This document shows positions 52,683 to 60,688 of a stretch of DNA of 64,000 nucleotides, piece after piece; positions within the stretch are counted from its first letter, which is position 1, and each line of letters opens with the position of its first letter. The DNA comes from Cyclobacteriaceae bacterium (lineage in GTDB: Bacteria; Bacteroidota; Bacteroidia; Cytophagales; Cyclobacteriaceae): NCBI GenBank assembly GCA_019638255.1, contig JAHBUD010000002.1, forward strand, positions 461,703 through 525,702. The letters run 5' to 3'. The notes below the pieces were generated by a model. The model was not told the DNA's origin and did not search any database. It was given only the letters and a program-made list of their open reading frames with translations. The position numbers and the translations under genes were made by a program.

Positions 52683-55205
52683 GTGTTTCTGTCGGCTAAC
52701 ATAGTTTGTCATGGCATCAGACAAGTATTGCCTGCAGCAACAATTGCATTGCTGCTGGTGAGTGTTACTGTTAGTGCACAGGTGATTACATCTGCCGAAT
52801 ATTTTTTTAACACCGATCCGGGACAGGGAAATGCCACAGCACTTTCAATACCTTCCGGCAGTGATGTAACCTTTACGCGTACCGTTTCCACCACCGGTTT
52901 ACCACAAGGATTTAACGTTATAGGTTTACGCGTAAAAGAATCTCCGGGCGGTTGGAGTTTGTTTGAAACGCGTGGATTTTACATTACTGAGACTGCATTG
53001 GATGTACCCAACATTACGGCAGCCGAATATTTCTTCGACAGCGATCCCGGTCAGGGTAACGGTATCGCTATCCCGGTTACAACAGGTTCCACCGTAAACT
53101 TTGTTGTACCTATTCCTACCACAACCTTAGGTGGAGGGTTTCATTTCCTGGCCATCCGCACAAAAGGTGCAAACGGACGTTGGGGTTTGTTTGAAGCGCG
53201 TAGCTTTTACATCAGCGAAATCGCAGCAGACGCTTCGGACATTGTAGCGGCAGAATATTTTATTGATAACGATCCCGGTATCGGCAACGGCCAACCTATT
53301 ACTCCGATCACAACTGGTAGTACGGTAAATTTTGTAGCGGACATTCCATCATCAACTACACCGGGCTTTCATTTTTTGGCTATCCGCGTAAAGCGTGCCG
53401 ATGGAAAGTGGGGATTATTTGAAACACGTGGATTTTTTGTTTCAACCGATTCAGATTCTTCTGCCGACCTGGCAGCCGCGGAGTACTACTTCGGTGATAC
53501 TGATCCGGAGGAAGGGAACGGCATTGTCGTTAATGGTGTAATACCCGGGCCAACCATTGTTCAGGATTTTGATTTGCCGATAACCGGCTTACCGGAAGGG
53601 CCGCAAACCATTAGCTTTCGGGTGCGCGATGCCGCAGGAACTTGGAGTACATCCGAACAACAAGTATTCACGGTATTGAATTGCATCCCTCCCGATCCGC
53701 CAATTGCACCGGCAGCCGAGCGCTGTGATGAAGGCGCGGTAATCCTGACAGCCTCCGGGGCCACCGGAACACAAGTGTATCGTTGGTATGCCAGCGCCAC
53801 CGATCCGACCATTCTCTTCACCGGTGCATCGTTTACTACGCCAGTACTTTCGACTACCACTACGTATCATGTTAGCATCTTTGATCCGGGTACATTATGC
53901 GAAAGCACCCGCACAGCAGTTACTGCTACGGTAATCATTCTTCCACAACCGGTACTGAACATCAACTCAGTTAACTTGTGTGAAGGAAGTTCCATCGTGA
54001 TTAGTGCCCCGGAAGGTTTCACCGCTTACGCCTGGTCGAATGGAGAAACGACCCGCGAAATACTGGTAACGGCTGCAGGAAATTACAGCGTAACGGTTAC
54101 ACAAGGAGCATGCACCAGCATTGCGTCAGCTCCGGCAGTGGTTACGTTGATCACCCGCCCGGCAAAACCGGTGATCACAGCCGGGGGCACAACCAACTTG
54201 TGCGATGGCGCAACGGTTACACTGTCAGCACCGGATGGTTTCACTTACCTGTGGTCGAATGGCGAAACCACCCGGGATATTATCGTCAGCACTTCCGGAA
54301 CCTACACCGTAACGATTACCAACACCAACGGATGCGCCAGTGCGGTATCGGATGCCGTGGCGGTGACAGCCAACACCACACCATCAAAACCGGGGATCGA
54401 GATTTTTGGAAACACAACCCTATGCGGCACCAACACCGTAGCACTTCTTGCTCCACTATCCTTCATCAACTACCTGTGGTCAGACGGACAAACTACTGCA
54501 GGTATCACGGTAAGTGCACCGGGAAGTTATACGGTTCAGGTAGGCAATGCACCCAATTGTTTGTCGCCTCCGTCAGATCCGGTAACGGTAATCAGCACAG
54601 GTCAACCCTGTGTTCCAACCGGTGGAAGCAACACGCCACCCGTTGTTGCCAGTACTACACTCACGGTAGGTATTGAAGGGCACATCAATTTTGATTTGAC
54701 TACAATCCTCAGTGACTCCGAAAATAACATCGACTTTGCTACGCTGCGCGTAATCAACAATCAAACCGCTCGTGGTGCAACAGCTACAGTAGATGTTGCT
54801 TACTTCCTAAACGTTGATTATACTGGTGATCCATTCACTGGAAACGACAGGCTTACACTTGAAGTGTGCGATCTGGGTGGACTCTGTGCACAACAATTCA
54901 TTGATATTGAAGTAGTGGGGAGTGTCGTGGTATTCAACGGACTTTCTCCCGATGGTGATGGCAAGAACGATTTCATGTTTATCAAGTACATCGATGTTGT
55001 GGAAGGCGCGGCTCAAAACAAAGTCACCATCTTCAACCGTTGGGGTGATCTTGTGTTCGACATTCAAAATTATAACAACATCGATCGCGTATTCTCTGGG
55101 CTCAGCAACAAAGGCGCTGAGTTGCCTTCCGGTACCTATTACTATAAAATTGAATTTACGGGTAACCTACAACCCCTTACAGGTTTTATCACGCTAATCC
55201 GATAA
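52683..55205 (+). CDS. EYFFDxDPG-repeat protein with type B T9SS domain, cassette 1
   Basis: 840 residues from a GTG; no better in-frame ATG is available and the signal peptide (VSVTVSAQ, about 33) fits. Three full repeat units (EYFFNTDPGQGN, EYFFDSDPGQGN, EYFIDNDPGIGN, each closing WGLFExRxFYI) and a fourth longer one (EYYFGDTDPEEGN) cover about 38-340. Four Ig-like modules with YxWSNGETTRxI cores follow (about 340-640), then a cadherin-like domain and a sorting domain of a distinct subgroup: LSPDGDGKNDFMFIKYIDVV, IFNRWGDLVFD, final GFITLIR. A PorP/SprF gene begins 2 bp after its stop, the arrangement expected for a type B cargo and its dedicated partner. Confidence 0.93.
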   Translation: MFLSANIVCHGIRQVLPAATIALLLVSVTVSAQVITSAEYFFNTDPGQGNATALSIPSGSDVTFTRTVSTTGLPQGFNVIGLRVKESPGGWSLFETRGFYITETALDVPNITAAEYFFDSDPGQGNGIAIPVTTGSTVNFVVPIPTTTLGGGFHFLAIRTKGANGRWGLFEARSFYISEIAADASDIVAAEYFIDNDPGIGNGQPITPITTGSTVNFVADIPSSTTPGFHFLAIRVKRADGKWGLFETRGFFVSTDSDSSADLAAAEYYFGDTDPEEGNGIVVNGVIPGPTIVQDFDLPITGLPEGPQTISFRVRDAAGTWSTSEQQVFTVLNCIPPDPPIAPAAERCDEGAVILTASGATGTQVYRWYASATDPTILFTGASFTTPVLSTTTTYHVSIFDPGTLCESTRTAVTATVIILPQPVLNINSVNLCEGSSIVISAPEGFTAYAWSNGETTREILVTAAGNYSVTVTQGACTSIASAPAVVTLITRPAKPVITAGGTTNLCDGATVTLSAPDGFTYLWSNGETTRDIIVSTSGTYTVTITNTNGCASAVSDAVAVTANTTPSKPGIEIFGNTTLCGTNTVALLAPLSFINYLWSDGQTTAGITVSAPGSYTVQVGNAPNCLSPPSDPVTVISTGQPCVPTGGSNTPPVVASTTLTVGIEGHINFDLTTILSDSENNIDFATLRVINNQTARGATATVDVAYFLNVDYTGDPFTGNDRLTLEVCDLGGLCAQQFIDIEVVGSVVVFNGLSPDGDGKNDFMFIKYIDVVEGAAQNKVTIFNRWGDLVFDIQNYNNIDRVFSGLSNKGAELPSGTYYYKIEFTGNLQPLTGFITLIR

Positions 55206-55207
55206 TC

Positions 55208-56191
55208 ATGAAAAGCTTATCCGGCATTTCTGGTGCAACACTTCTACCCTCTCACAAGGCCGATTGTAACGGTCGGCCTTGTTGCACCCTTTTGGTTTTT
55301 GTATTCATTGTTACACAGTTCAGTTTCACTCACGCCCAACAAGACCCACTCTACTCACAATACATCTTCAATCCGTTCATCATCAACCCGGCCTATGCAG
55401 GTTTTTCCAAAGACCTCACCGCACTGGCTGCCTACCGCGTGCAGTGGGCCGGTTTCAATGGCAGCCCTGTTACCATGAATGCCACCGGTCACATGGCTTT
55501 GCACGATAACCGTATGGGCCTCGGCCTCACTTTGCTTCAGGATAAAATCGGAACCAACAAAACTACTGAAGTGTTGGCCTCCTATGCCTACCATGTGGAG
55601 ATGAGCAAGGGCAGTCGTCTTTCTTTCGGTCTGCAGGCCGGGGTAGTGAACTACCGCAACGACTTTGATGAACTCACCATTGACCGAAGTGATCCGAAAT
55701 TTCAGAACAGCATAAGCGAACTAAGTCCTAGTTTTGGTGCCGGTATCATCTTCTCATCCGATAAACTCTTTCTTAGCCTGGCTGTGCCCAAAATGCTTGA
55801 CGGTAAAACCACTACTTCCGATAACATTGATGTCGTTCTCTACAGTCAGCAATTTTACGGAATGGGTTCCTACCTGTTTACCTTGTCGCACCGGTTGAAA
55901 CTTAAACCGTATGTGTTGACACGCTTAACCGCAGGTGCTCCGGCCAGCACCGACTTTGGTGTAGCGTTGAATGCCGATGATAGTTATACGCTCGGATTAT
56001 TTACCCGCAACCTGCATACCTATGGCGCCATGATGAAAATTAACCTGGGGGATATGCTACGCCTGGGCTACATCTTTGAGCTGCCAACCAATAAATCAAT
56101 AGGATTAAATTACACTGCGCATGAAATAACCCTGGGCATACGTACCCGTGCCTTGCGCTTTCATGATCTGTTGACTATAGCGGATTTCTAA
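55208..56191 (+). CDS. PorP/SprF-family T9SS outer-membrane protein, cassette 1
   Basis: 327 residues, starting 2 bp after the adhesin stop. The exported start is unusual: about 25 polar residues with three cysteines precede the hydrophobic part VFVFIVTQFSFTHAQQ. The mature protein opens with the family signature DPLYSQYIFNPFIINPAYAG and continues as a barrel (SYAYHVEMSKGSRLSFGLQA, FGAGIIFSSDKLFLSLAVP, LKPYVLTRLTAG, LRLGYIFELPTNKSIGLNY). In gliding bacteroidetes SprF-like proteins are needed to deliver their type B cargo to the surface; cargo here is probably the 52683 product. Bases 55225-56142 are almost identical to 63083-64000. Confidence 0.92.
   Translation: MKSLSGISGATLLPSHKADCNGRPCCTLLVFVFIVTQFSFTHAQQDPLYSQYIFNPFIINPAYAGFSKDLTALAAYRVQWAGFNGSPVTMNATGHMALHDNRMGLGLTLLQDKIGTNKTTEVLASYAYHVEMSKGSRLSFGLQAGVVNYRNDFDELTIDRSDPKFQNSISELSPSFGAGIIFSSDKLFLSLAVPKMLDGKTTTSDNIDVVLYSQQFYGMGSYLFTLSHRLKLKPYVLTRLTAGAPASTDFGVALNADDSYTLGLFTRNLHTYGAMMKINLGDMLRLGYIFELPTNKSIGLNYTAHEITLGIRTRALRFHDLLTIADF
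55225..56142 (+). repeat. Near-identical PorP duplication, copy 1
   Basis: Matches 63083-64000 at a constant offset of 7858 bp. Three differences noticed by eye, all third-position C/T changes. Upstream of 55225 the sequences differ at once; the downstream limit is cut off by the window. Confidence 0.9.
55232..55288 (+). promoter_or_regulatory. Extended hairpin across the first codons of PorP, copy 1
   Basis: GGTGCAA (55232-55238) pairs with TTGCACC (55282-55288), and inside it CAAGGCCGA (55255-55263) pairs with TCGGCCTTG (55273-55281) around a 9-base loop. A T-rich run follows. Possible attenuator or translational control element between cargo and partner genes. Confidence 0.6.
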
Positions 56192-56285
56192 ATTAGTGGT
56201 TTACCTACATCATTGAATTTTCACCTGCAGTAAATCATTAGCTGAAAGTGTTTACCTTGTATGAAATCCTAACCCTAAAAGACCT

Positions 56286-56777
56286 ATGAAAAAAGTTTTA
56301 AACTTTATAGCGTTTGGCATTGTCGTCACGCTTTCCGCATGCAATTTCTCCGTTGGAACCAATGCCAACATGGTATCCGGCTTGAGCACTTCCTGGAATG
56401 GTCTGAATGCTGAATCTGTTTACTTTGTGGATGAACAGAATCAACCCATCACCAGCAAACAAGTTAGTATGAATACTGAATGCTCGTTCGTTTTTGAAGG
56501 CATCAGTAATTTTACATTGAAAGACGGGAATGTTTTTCCCGGCATGACGCTAACCGTACTCAATGAATCGGGAGAAGAGGTTGTTGTTTTTGATGACATG
56601 CTTGCCAGCTATACTGAAGGGCTTTCTCCTAATGATGCTTCGGTTCTCCAGGCAGCACTAACGGTTGGCACTCCGATGCAGGTTAGCGAAACCTATACGA
56701 TTACAGCCCGTGTATTCGATAAGCAAAATGCAGATGCCGAACTGATCGGCAAAATAAAAGTTACTATTGTTGATTAG
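56286..56777 (+). CDS. Small lipoprotein of unknown function
   Basis: 163 residues. Lipobox LSAC near residue 19. The mature part is beta-rich and evenly hydrophilic, with DGNVFPGMTLTVLNESGEEV and YTITARVFDKQNADAELIGK segments that suggest an Ig-like or C2-like sandwich. I do not recognise a family. It sits 94 bp after the PorP gene of cassette 1 and converges with the next response regulator. It may be an accessory of cassette 1; the window ends before the equivalent place in cassette 2. Confidence 0.8.
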   Translation: MKKVLNFIAFGIVVTLSACNFSVGTNANMVSGLSTSWNGLNAESVYFVDEQNQPITSKQVSMNTECSFVFEGISNFTLKDGNVFPGMTLTVLNESGEEVVVFDDMLASYTEGLSPNDASVLQAALTVGTPMQVSETYTITARVFDKQNADAELIGKIKVTIVD

Positions 56778-56806
56778 CTTTACATACACCCTTGGCCTGG
56801 TAGTGT

Positions 56807-57418
56807 TCAGATTATTTTATTTTCCAAGGCAGTGCGAACCAGGGCAGCGGTATTTTTTACATTTAATTTTGATATCAAACTCTTCCTGTGTGAATCCACC
56901 GTACTGTCGCTTACAAAAAGTTTTTCGGCAATTTCATGGTTGGTCATTCCTTCGGCAATGAGCCTCAGCACCTCAATCTCCCGCCTGGTCAGTAAGAGCT
57001 GTTGTTGATTGCTGATGCTGTCACGCAGGGTGTCCTTTCCCAACCAATATTCATGGTCAGCACTAACGGCCTTTAATGCTCTCGATAATTCTTCCAGCGA
57101 TGCATTTTTCAACAAATACCCTTTGGCGCCTGCATCCTTCATATTCTGCAAATAGGTAAGTTGATCGAAATTACTAAGCGCTATGATTTTCAATCCGGGT
57201 CTTTTCTTCAGTAATGCACTACATACTTCAATGCCGCTTTGGTCCGGAAGATTAATATCCAGCAGAATAATATCGGCTGTGTTGTTTATAAAGTATCCTA
57301 TACAGGATGCCGCATTCATGGCAAACCCACAAACCTGCACATCGGGTAACTGTTGTAGCATGCTGCGCATACCTTCAATCACCATGGGGTGATCATCGAC
57401 AACAAATACTTTCTTCAT
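56807..57418 (-). CDS. LuxR/NarL-family response regulator of cassette 2
   Basis: 203 residues. Receiver with D8-D9, phospho-acceptor D54 in LLDINLPDQSG, ALSNFDQ switch and Lys in GYLLKNASLEEL. LuxR HTH from LTRREIEVLRLIAEGMTNHE with SDSTVDSHRKSLISKLNV. The start codon overlaps the kinase stop (ATGA), so the two are translationally coupled. It is paralogous to the 48580 regulator; recognition helices differ (SDSTVDSHRK versus STLTVETHRK), which suggests different or partly different target sites. Confidence 0.95.
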   Translation of the reverse strand: MKKVFVVDDHPMVIEGMRSMLQQLPDVQVCGFAMNAASCIGYFINNTADIILLDINLPDQSGIEVCSALLKKRPGLKIIALSNFDQLTYLQNMKDAGAKGYLLKNASLEELSRALKAVSADHEYWLGKDTLRDSISNQQQLLLTRREIEVLRLIAEGMTNHEIAEKLFVSDSTVDSHRKSLISKLNVKNTAALVRTALENKII

Positions 57419-59355
57419 AGTGGAATTGTTAATTGAACGGATGTTCCCTTACCCGTTCCAGATTGAATATCTATTCCCCCATTAAGATAATCCATTCGCG
57501 ACTGTATACTGGTCCAACCTGACCCCATATCGTGATCGAGCTTATTTGTATTGAATCCAACACCATTATCCTCCACCGTAAGGCTCAACTCATTTTCATG
57601 AGCAGCCAATTGCACCAGCACATGGGTAGCATTGGCATGCTTGGTTGCATTGTTCAGTAATTCCTGAATGATGCGGTACACAATGATTTCTTTGTTTGAG
57701 TCGAATCGTTGGAGCGTACCGACTACCTGAAAATCAACTTGAAATATTCCCGATTGACGCACCGACTCGCAATAGCTTTTTACGGCTTCCTCCAATCCGA
57801 ATCGCACCAGCACTTCGGGCATCATGTTATGAGCCACGCGCCTTAGTTCGGCAATGGAATGATCGAGCATATCCAATGAACGCTCAAATACCAATGCGCT
57901 ATCGGCATCTAAAAAAACATTTGATTTCATATTCGTAAGTGAAAATTTTACTCCGGATAACAACCCACCCAATCCATCGTGCAAGTCCTTCGCCAAACGT
58001 CCACGCTCTTCTTCTTGTCCTTTAATGATGGCTTCACTGGCCATCAGTTGTTTTTCACGCTCAAGTTCGCGTATACGTTGCTCTTGCAATCTTCGCCTCT
58101 GCCGGAAGGCGTAAAACATAAAAAAGGAAATAATCAAAATGCTGATTATGGCTCCGGCTAACAGGTAATTAAGAAGATTTTTTTGCTTGATTTCATTTTG
58201 CTGCAGTAACAACTGTGCTTCCTTTTGTTCCACCTGGTATTTTGTTTCAAGATCGTACACCAGTTTGCGGTTATTACGCTGTACAATGGTGTCGTTCACC
58301 GCAATGTACTCTTTCAGATAGCGATAGGATTCCCTGAAATTGCCAAGGTATTCTTCTGCAACTGCCAAATCCACCAGGCACAGTCGCATCACCTGATCAA
58401 GTTTCAGGCCCTTGCTTTTAGCCAGCGCCCGCTGCAAGTAGTTCGTAGCCACATCAAAGTTCTTCTTTTGAAGATGAGCATGGCCGATATGATACAAGGC
58501 AAGAGAAGTTTCATACCCAAGATTGATCGTATTGAAAGCATTGTAGGCTGACGTAAAGTGATGGATCGCTGAATCATACTGCGCTCTATAATCAAAGTAG
58601 GTTCCCAGCAGCAACTGAAACTTACCGATCGGAAAAAGCTGATTATATCGGTTGGCAATATTCAATCCCTTTTTAGAGATAACAAAAACACTATCGTAAT
58701 TCTTCGCTCCGGAAAATGCATCGGCCAGGGCCATATAACTTCGCATGATGTAGGTTGAATCAACCAATGTGCGGGCAATCTTTCTTGTTTCACGTGCGTA
58801 TAGCAGGGCATTTTCCGTATCCGCCAGAGCATTATAGATGTTGGAGAGATTATAATAGCTGACAATAAGGATGCTTGGATCATTAAGCTCTTTAAAACGT
58901 GCCACGGCATCCTGGTACATGAGCACCGCTGAATCATATTTTTGGTTTTGCTGATAGAGGGAGGCATATCGCTGAATGATCACAGCTGAATGTTTACGTG
59001 ATGCATAATCCGTTTTATCCTGAACGAGTTGGTGGGCTCTATCCATTATTACTTTGGCCGTATCTACTTTCATTTCATAAAAAAATAAAGTAGCCCGATG
59101 GACAAGCGCAACAGAAAGTCCGTAGTCGTACTTCAGTTGCTCCGCAAGCTCATAAGCCAATTGTAACCAGCCTATTGCCCGTGTAGGATCCTCATACTGA
59201 ATTTTAGCTGCCAGTTTATTTAACTGGTTTACCTTACTGGTATCATTTGGCAACGCCATGATCTGGTTTTCCTGGGCTTCAAGTGTTTGTTGTTGTGCCC
59301 GGCCTGCTATGGCCGTGGTGATGAGAAGCATTGCCCATATACAGATGGTCTTCAT
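57415..59355 (-). CDS. TPR sensor histidine kinase of cassette 2
   Basis: The ATG at 59355 is chosen because it begins a normal signal peptide (MKTICIWAMLLITTAIAG); the frame is open 87 bases further upstream. 646 residues: periplasmic TPRs (about 40-360), coiled coil, membrane helix (about 400-420, LLNYLLAGAIISILIISFFM), HisKA_3 with RLAKDLHDGLGG (H459), HATPase with QELLNNATKHANA, VEDNGVGFN and GSGWTSIQSRMDYLNGG. It is the counterpart of the 49228 kinase and is divergent from the second beta-helix/EYFFD/PorP row. Confidence 0.94.
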   Translation of the reverse strand: MKTICIWAMLLITTAIAGRAQQQTLEAQENQIMALPNDTSKVNQLNKLAAKIQYEDPTRAIGWLQLAYELAEQLKYDYGLSVALVHRATLFFYEMKVDTAKVIMDRAHQLVQDKTDYASRKHSAVIIQRYASLYQQNQKYDSAVLMYQDAVARFKELNDPSILIVSYYNLSNIYNALADTENALLYARETRKIARTLVDSTYIMRSYMALADAFSGAKNYDSVFVISKKGLNIANRYNQLFPIGKFQLLLGTYFDYRAQYDSAIHHFTSAYNAFNTINLGYETSLALYHIGHAHLQKKNFDVATNYLQRALAKSKGLKLDQVMRLCLVDLAVAEEYLGNFRESYRYLKEYIAVNDTIVQRNNRKLVYDLETKYQVEQKEAQLLLQQNEIKQKNLLNYLLAGAIISILIISFFMFYAFRQRRRLQEQRIRELEREKQLMASEAIIKGQEEERGRLAKDLHDGLGGLLSGVKFSLTNMKSNVFLDADSALVFERSLDMLDHSIAELRRVAHNMMPEVLVRFGLEEAVKSYCESVRQSGIFQVDFQVVGTLQRFDSNKEIIVYRIIQELLNNATKHANATHVLVQLAAHENELSLTVEDNGVGFNTNKLDHDMGSGWTSIQSRMDYLNGGIDIQSGTGKGTSVQLTIPL

Positions 59356-59528
59356 ATTCAGATTCACAAAGAAAGGCAATTGCAACACCATAATACCTCC
59401 CCTTTTTTGGTGATTTTTTAGATTAACCAGCAGCCCGCACAAGTTACCACACTGCCTTCAAAATCCCCTTTTTCGGGGAGGCGGCATGATGGGCTATTTG
59501 TGAGCTTTAGGGAATAAATCTTTCAGAT

Positions 59529-60662
59529 ATGAAAACCTATCTAATCATCATTTTTACACTTTTTTCCATAGCAGCAATGGCCACCGTGCGTACGGTAAGT
59601 AATGATGCTACGCGCCCGGCACAGTTTAATGGAGCTGGGAGCACAGGATTTATTGCGGCCCATACAGCATCCTCGGCAGGTGATACAATTTATGTGTATG
59701 GTTCGCCTTTTGATTATGGTAACTTAACCATTAGCAAAAGGCTTGTGGTAATTGGTGCGGGCTATGGACCCAACAACCAGTTCGGGCAACCCACACGGGC
59801 AAGTCAAATCAGTTTGTTCCGTGATGGCTCTACAGATCCTTCCGGTTCGATAATCACAGGGTTTTTCATCAGCGGGATCATTAACTGCACCGGAACATTA
59901 ATAACCAACAACGTGACTTTATTCCGTAACCGGATAAACAGTTATATCTATCTGTATATCAATTCTTCTCTTCAAGCCACAGGTTGGACGATATATAACA
60001 ATATAGTATTTCAGATATTAGCTAATGCCACGTCCAGAACCTCGGCATCAGCAACTAATATTCTAATCTCAAACAATATTATAACTGGTAGTGTTACCAA
60101 CTTTAACAGCAATGCGGTTTTAATTGATCATAATTTATTTTTGGGATCATCTAATCTCTACAGTCTTTGGAATGCTGTTATAACCAACAATATTTTTGTG
60201 CGCTCCAGCGGTGATATCTTTTCGAGTGAAGTAGTCTTCAACACCTTCAATAAAAATATCTCACTACAAAACACGATCGGACCGGCTTCTACGTATAGTC
60301 CCACCAATATTTTCGAATCAACCTATACCAGTACAGGCGGTGGCTCCAACTCCGGCAGTGGCAACCTGGTAGGCACTAACCCCTTGTTTGTGAACGTGCC
60401 CAACAACAATACCTATGATGCGACCTACAATTATCGCTTGCAGGCAGGCTCTCCGGGTAAAGCACCTTTTAGCACGGATGGTTCGGATGCAGGTATCTAT
60501 GGCGGAAGCTACCCATTCCCATCGGGTGGAACTCCGGGCAGTGGCTTTGATACTTCAGCTATGCCACCCATTCCGCAAGTAACAGCGGTGAACATCCAAA
60601 ATGCAACTATTGCACCCAACGGTACGCTGAATGTGCAGGTACAAGGAAGGGTGAATAATTGA
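59529..60662 (+). CDS. Secreted right-handed beta-helix protein of cassette 2
   Basis: 377 residues, the same length as the cassette 1 copy. Signal peptide ends about 18 (SIAAMA). Mature start VRTVSNDATRPAQFNGAG, then SAGDTIYVYGSPFDYGNLTI and KRLVVIGAGYGPNN. Asn-rich rungs (NILISNNIITGSV, VLIDHNLFLGSS, AVITNNIFVRSS) make the helix. The tail starts PPIPQVTAV and ends VQGRVNN. Apart from the cap and tail it is strongly diverged from the 51504 product. Its stop overlaps a possible TTG start of the next gene at 60659. Confidence 0.85.
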   Translation: MKTYLIIIFTLFSIAAMATVRTVSNDATRPAQFNGAGSTGFIAAHTASSAGDTIYVYGSPFDYGNLTISKRLVVIGAGYGPNNQFGQPTRASQISLFRDGSTDPSGSIITGFFISGIINCTGTLITNNVTLFRNRINSYIYLYINSSLQATGWTIYNNIVFQILANATSRTSASATNILISNNIITGSVTNFNSNAVLIDHNLFLGSSNLYSLWNAVITNNIFVRSSGDIFSSEVVFNTFNKNISLQNTIGPASTYSPTNIFESTYTSTGGGSNSGSGNLVGTNPLFVNVPNNNTYDATYNYRLQAGSPGKAPFSTDGSDAGIYGGSYPFPSGGTPGSGFDTSAMPPIPQVTAVNIQNATIAPNGTLNVQVQGRVNN

Positions 60663-60688
60663 TCGCTGTGATAAACAGGCTTCAAGCA

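Noticed and set aside
54110..54676. 188-codon overlapping frame inside the 52683 adhesin
   Set aside because: His/Arg/Gly/Cys-rich composition typical of an out-of-frame read of Ig-like repeats.
55255..55281. Intrinsic terminator for the 52683 adhesin
   Set aside because: The stem is followed by interrupted T runs rather than a clean T tract and lies within the PorP coding frame; kept as a possible attenuator instead.
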